From assembly GCA_938049125.1 (NCBI GenBank), contig CALICR010000119.1, positions 1 to 9,070 of the forward strand: a stretch of 9,070 nucleotides of DNA, written 5' to 3'. The position numbers and the translations under genes are program-made. Every line of letters starts with the position of its first letter. Positions within the stretch are counted from its first letter, which is position 1. This document shows, in pieces, positions 7,698-9,070 of this stretch. The DNA is from an uncultured Clostridia bacterium (GTDB taxonomy: Bacteria > Bacillota > Clostridia > Oscillospirales > Oscillospiraceae). The notes beneath the pieces were generated by a model, which was given only the letters and a program-made list of their open reading frames with translations, was not told the DNA's origin and did no database searches.

Positions 7698-7796
7698 TTA
7701 TGATCGATCCACGGGACACGACAGACCCGGAGGGTCGCCGGCCGTCCCGGAGAGACTTCGGCCTGCCGGTGTGCCGCTACTACTTCCTGCGTCCAT
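7698..7796 (-). CDS. Possible 32-residue upstream ORF in the mgtE leader
   Basis: An ATG at 7796-7794 is preceded by AGAGG (7809-7805) at 8 nt spacing, as good a ribosome site as many real genes have. It opens a 32-codon frame ending with TAA at 7700-7698. The peptide begins MDAGSSSGTPAG and contains GDPPGL, with no similarity I recognise. The ATG lies in the closing helix and codons 4-6 contain the GGAAGUAGU segment that may control the mgtE ribosome site, so translation would affect folding. It could be a leader peptide or a chance ORF inside a structured RNA. Confidence 0.3.
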   Translation of the reverse strand: MDAGSSSGTPAGRSLSGTAGDPPGLSCPVDRS

Positions 7797-7817
7797 CGTG
7801 TTCACCTCTCAGTAACA

Positions 7818-7845
7818 TGAAATAAAAGGGCCTATTTCACCCTTT
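7818..7845 (-). other. Overlapping alternative hairpins at the 5' end of the mgtE transcript
   Basis: On the minus strand, AAAGGG (7845-7840) can pair with CCCUUU (7830-7825), while UGAAAUA (7839-7833) can pair with UAUUUCA (7824-7818). The stems interleave with no linkers, so only one full stem can form at a time. The element sits within a few nucleotides of the predicted transcription start. Confidence 0.5.
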
Positions 7846-7854
7846 AATATTGCT

Positions 7855-7883
7855 ATTTTAGAAAAAAAATATCCGTTTGTCAA
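7855..7883 (-). promoter_or_regulatory. SigA-type promoter of mgtE
   Basis: On the minus strand the -35 box is a perfect TTGACA (7883-7878), with a 17-bp spacer and TAAAAT (7860-7855) as -10 box. Start is predicted near 7848. The -35 box lies 7 bp from that of the divergent alanyl-tRNA editing gene. Confidence 0.82.
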
Positions 7884-7890
7884 CCGTTCC

Positions 7891-7919
7891 TTGCGGAAAA
7901 ATTCCGGCCATGGTATGAT
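7891..7919 (+). promoter_or_regulatory. Extended -10 promoter of the alanyl-tRNA editing gene
   Basis: TTGCGG (7891-7896), a 17-bp spacer, and TATGAT (7914-7919) preceded by TG (7911-7912), an extended -10 element that compensates for the weak -35 box. The start is predicted near 7926, giving a leader of about 45 nt. Confidence 0.7.
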
Positions 7920-7940
7920 AGAGGCAGAAATACGATGAGA

Positions 7941-7957
7941 CGCCGCCCCGGGCGGCG
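7941..7957 (+). other. GC hairpin abutting the ribosome binding site of the alanyl-tRNA editing gene
   Basis: CGCCGCC (7941-7947) and GGCGGCG (7951-7957) form a perfect 7-bp all-GC stem with a CCG triloop. It ends exactly where the Shine-Dalgarno GGAGG (7958-7962) begins. There is no T-run, so it is not a terminator; it may influence mRNA stability or ribosome access. Confidence 0.5.
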
Positions 7958-7970
7958 GGAGGAGCGGAGC

Positions 7971-9070
7971 ATGGAGACGATCAAACTGTACTATGAGACC
8001 CCCTATGCGCGGGAATTCGACGCGGAGGTCCTCAGCTGCACCGAAACAAAGGGCGGCTATGACGTGGTGCTGGACCGCACGGCCTTTTATCCCGAGGGCG
8101 GCGGCCAGCCCTGCGACCTCGGCGTCTTGGGCGGGCGCGCCGTGCTGGACGTCCGGGAGCGGGACGGGGCGGTGTATCACCGCTGTGACGGCCCCCTGCC
8201 GGTGGGAGAAGCGGTCTACGGCGTCCTCGACTGGGACCGGCGCTTCGACCTCATGCAGCAGCACTCCGGCGAGCATCTGGTCAGCGGCCTGATCCACGCG
8301 GCCTATGGCTATGACAACGTGGGCTTCCACATGGGCAAGGACAGTATCACCATCGATTTCAGCGGCATTCTGGACGAGGCGGCGGTGGCGGAGATCGAGC
8401 GCCGCGCCAACGAGGCCGTCTATGCGAACCTGGAAACGGAAATTTTCTACCCGGACCCGGAGACCCTGGCCCGGCTGCCCTACCGGAGCAAGAAGGCCCT
8501 GACGGGGGCGGTGCGGCTGGTGCGCTTCCCCGGCGTGGACCTCTGCGCCTGCTGCGGCACCCACGTGGCGCGCACCGGCGAGATCGGGCTGATCCGCATT
8601 TTCTCCTGCGTCCGCTTCCGAGAGGGCGTGCGGCTGGAGCTGCTCTGCGGGCGGCGCTGCTTCACCTATCTCCGGACCATCCAGGAGCAAAACCATCAGG
8701 TGTCCGCCGCCCTCTCGGCGCGGCCCCTGGAGACCGGCGCGGCGGTGCAGCGACTGTGCGGCGAGCTGGCCGCGGCCAAGGTCCGCATCGCGGCGCTGGA
8801 GGACGAGAGCTTCCGCCGCACGGCGGAGGCCTACGCGGGCCGGGAAGCAGTGCTGCATTTTGAAGGGCCCATGGCCCCGGACAGCGTCCGGAAGCTCTGT
8901 GAACGCTTCCGGGAGCGCTGCGGCGGCCGCTGCGCCGTCTTTGCCGGCGAGGACGGCAGCTGGAAGTACGCCGTGGGCGGCGGCAGCGCGGACCTGCGCG
9001 TTCTCGCCAAGGCGCTGAACCAGGCCCTGGCGGGCCGGGGCGGCGGCAAGCCGGACTTTATCCAGGGCTC
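7971..9070 (+). CDS. Long AlaX-type alanyl-tRNA editing protein with DHHA1 domain (3' end outside window)
   Basis: This protein resembles the editing half of alanyl-tRNA synthetase without the catalytic core. Such AlaX proteins hydrolyse Ser- (or Gly-) tRNA(Ala) in trans, preventing serine misincorporation at alanine codons. The 366 visible residues show FYPEGGGQPCD (39-49), the zinc-site half HSGEH (98-102), and the second half CCGTH (194-198), the four ligands expected to be His98, His102, Cys194 and His198. A coiled region at about 255-290 leads to a DHHA1 domain ending in GRGGGKPDFIQG (355-366), the typical glycine-rich end, so only a few residues are probably missing. There is no aminoacylation domain at the N-terminus. 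The ATG at 7971 has GGAGG (7958-7962) 8 nt upstream. The long form with DHHA1 is AlaX-L. It is Cys-rich (for example LCACC at 191-195), with nearby residues possibly fortuitous. Identity is strong; substrate specificity is inferred. Confidence 0.93.
   Translation, partial: METIKLYYETPYAREFDAEVLSCTETKGGYDVVLDRTAFYPEGGGQPCDLGVLGGRAVLDVRERDGAVYHRCDGPLPVGEAVYGVLDWDRRFDLMQQHSGEHLVSGLIHAAYGYDNVGFHMGKDSITIDFSGILDEAAVAEIERRANEAVYANLETEIFYPDPETLARLPYRSKKALTGAVRLVRFPGVDLCACCGTHVARTGEIGLIRIFSCVRFREGVRLELLCGRRCFTYLRTIQEQNHQVSAALSARPLETGAAVQRLCGELAAAKVRIAALEDESFRRTAEAYAGREAVLHFEGPMAPDSVRKLCERFRERCGGRCAVFAGEDGSWKYAVGGGSADLRVLAKALNQALAGRGGGKPDFIQG

Larger units (their letters stand above)
7622..7848 (-). 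promoter_or_regulatory. Long structured 5' leader of mgtE; candidate riboswitch, class not recognised
   Basis: From the predicted start near 7848 to the mgtE ATG is about 225 nt of structured RNA. Read on the minus strand, ACACGAU (7801-7795) pairs with AUCGUGU (7681-7675), closing a domain of about 127 nt. Inside are GCGG/CCGC and CCGG/CCGG helices, a hairpin GUCUC-UCC-GGGAC flanked by GGCC/GGCC, and a hairpin GACCC-UCC-GGGUC. GGAAGUA (7787-7781), between the closing helix and the inner helices, is complementary to UACUUCC (7669-7663) just downstream of the domain. UCUUUACUUCC (7673-7663) can instead cover the Shine-Dalgarno region GGAGGAAAGA (7634-7625). mgtE is often controlled by an Mg2+-sensing M-box, but I do not see its conserved blocks. 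The pairings were found by eye; function is inferred. Confidence 0.6.

Noticed and set aside
7675..7810. Resemblance of the mgtE leader to T-box (GAUG..GGAAGUAGU) and lysine riboswitch (AGAGGUG, GCCGAAG) fragments
   Set aside because: Only short fragments match. There is no T-box antiterminator sequence (UGGNACCGCG-like), no terminator, and the downstream gene is a magnesium transporter, so neither class is supported.
7779..7817. Twelve-codon ORF starting at ATG 7817-7815 on the minus strand
   Set aside because: It has no Shine-Dalgarno and overlaps the better-supported 32-codon frame.
6986..7825. Plus-strand open frame opposite the mgtE N-terminal half and leader
   Set aside because: It mirrors MgtE codons in another frame and has no ribosome site or domain.

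Overview
The window is about 9 kb of dense, GC-rich bacterial chromosome. It looks like core housekeeping DNA from a high-GC member of the Clostridia, probably Oscillospiraceae-like. That placement is inferred from the gene set (VanW/G5 surface protein, split transketolase, MgtE, long AlaX), the strong GGAGG-type ribosome binding sites and the SigA-type promoters; no marker gene settles it. I see no mobile element, CRISPR array, rRNA or tRNA.

Layout from left to right: (1) the C-terminal half of mfd, cut by the window edge (1-1604, +). (2) A membrane-anchored VanW-domain protein with its own promoter and a Gly-Gly-Glu repeat tail (1723-3432, +). (3) A two-gene split transketolase operon with its own promoter (3603-4445 and 4449-5396, +). 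(4) rsmG, the 16S rRNA m7G527 methyltransferase (5462-6157, +), whose promoter runs into the transketolase terminator. (5) A perfect bidirectional terminator separating rsmG from the convergent mgtE (6236-7621, -). (6) A 349-bp divergent intergenic region with back-to-back promoters. (7) A long AlaX-type alanyl-tRNA editing protein running off the right edge (7971-9070, +).

The genes are mostly independent transcription units: DNA repair coupled to transcription (Mfd), cell envelope (VanW), the non-oxidative pentose phosphate pathway (transketolase), ribosome modification (RsmG), magnesium uptake (MgtE) and translation fidelity (AlaX). Five promoters can be read directly, and all have 17-bp spacers.

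The most interesting part is the roughly 225-nt untranslated leader of mgtE (about 7622-7848, - strand). It is GC-rich and highly structured, and I do not recognise the expected magnesium-sensing M-box signature in it. It contains a 7-bp closing helix, an upstream segment (GGAAGUA) that can pair with a downstream segment (UACUUCC), and that same downstream segment can instead mask the mgtE Shine-Dalgarno sequence. This is the arrangement expected of a translational riboswitch. A well-positioned 32-codon upstream ORF overlaps the structured domain. This leader is the best candidate here for a new regulatory RNA; the claim rests on hand-found complementarity only.
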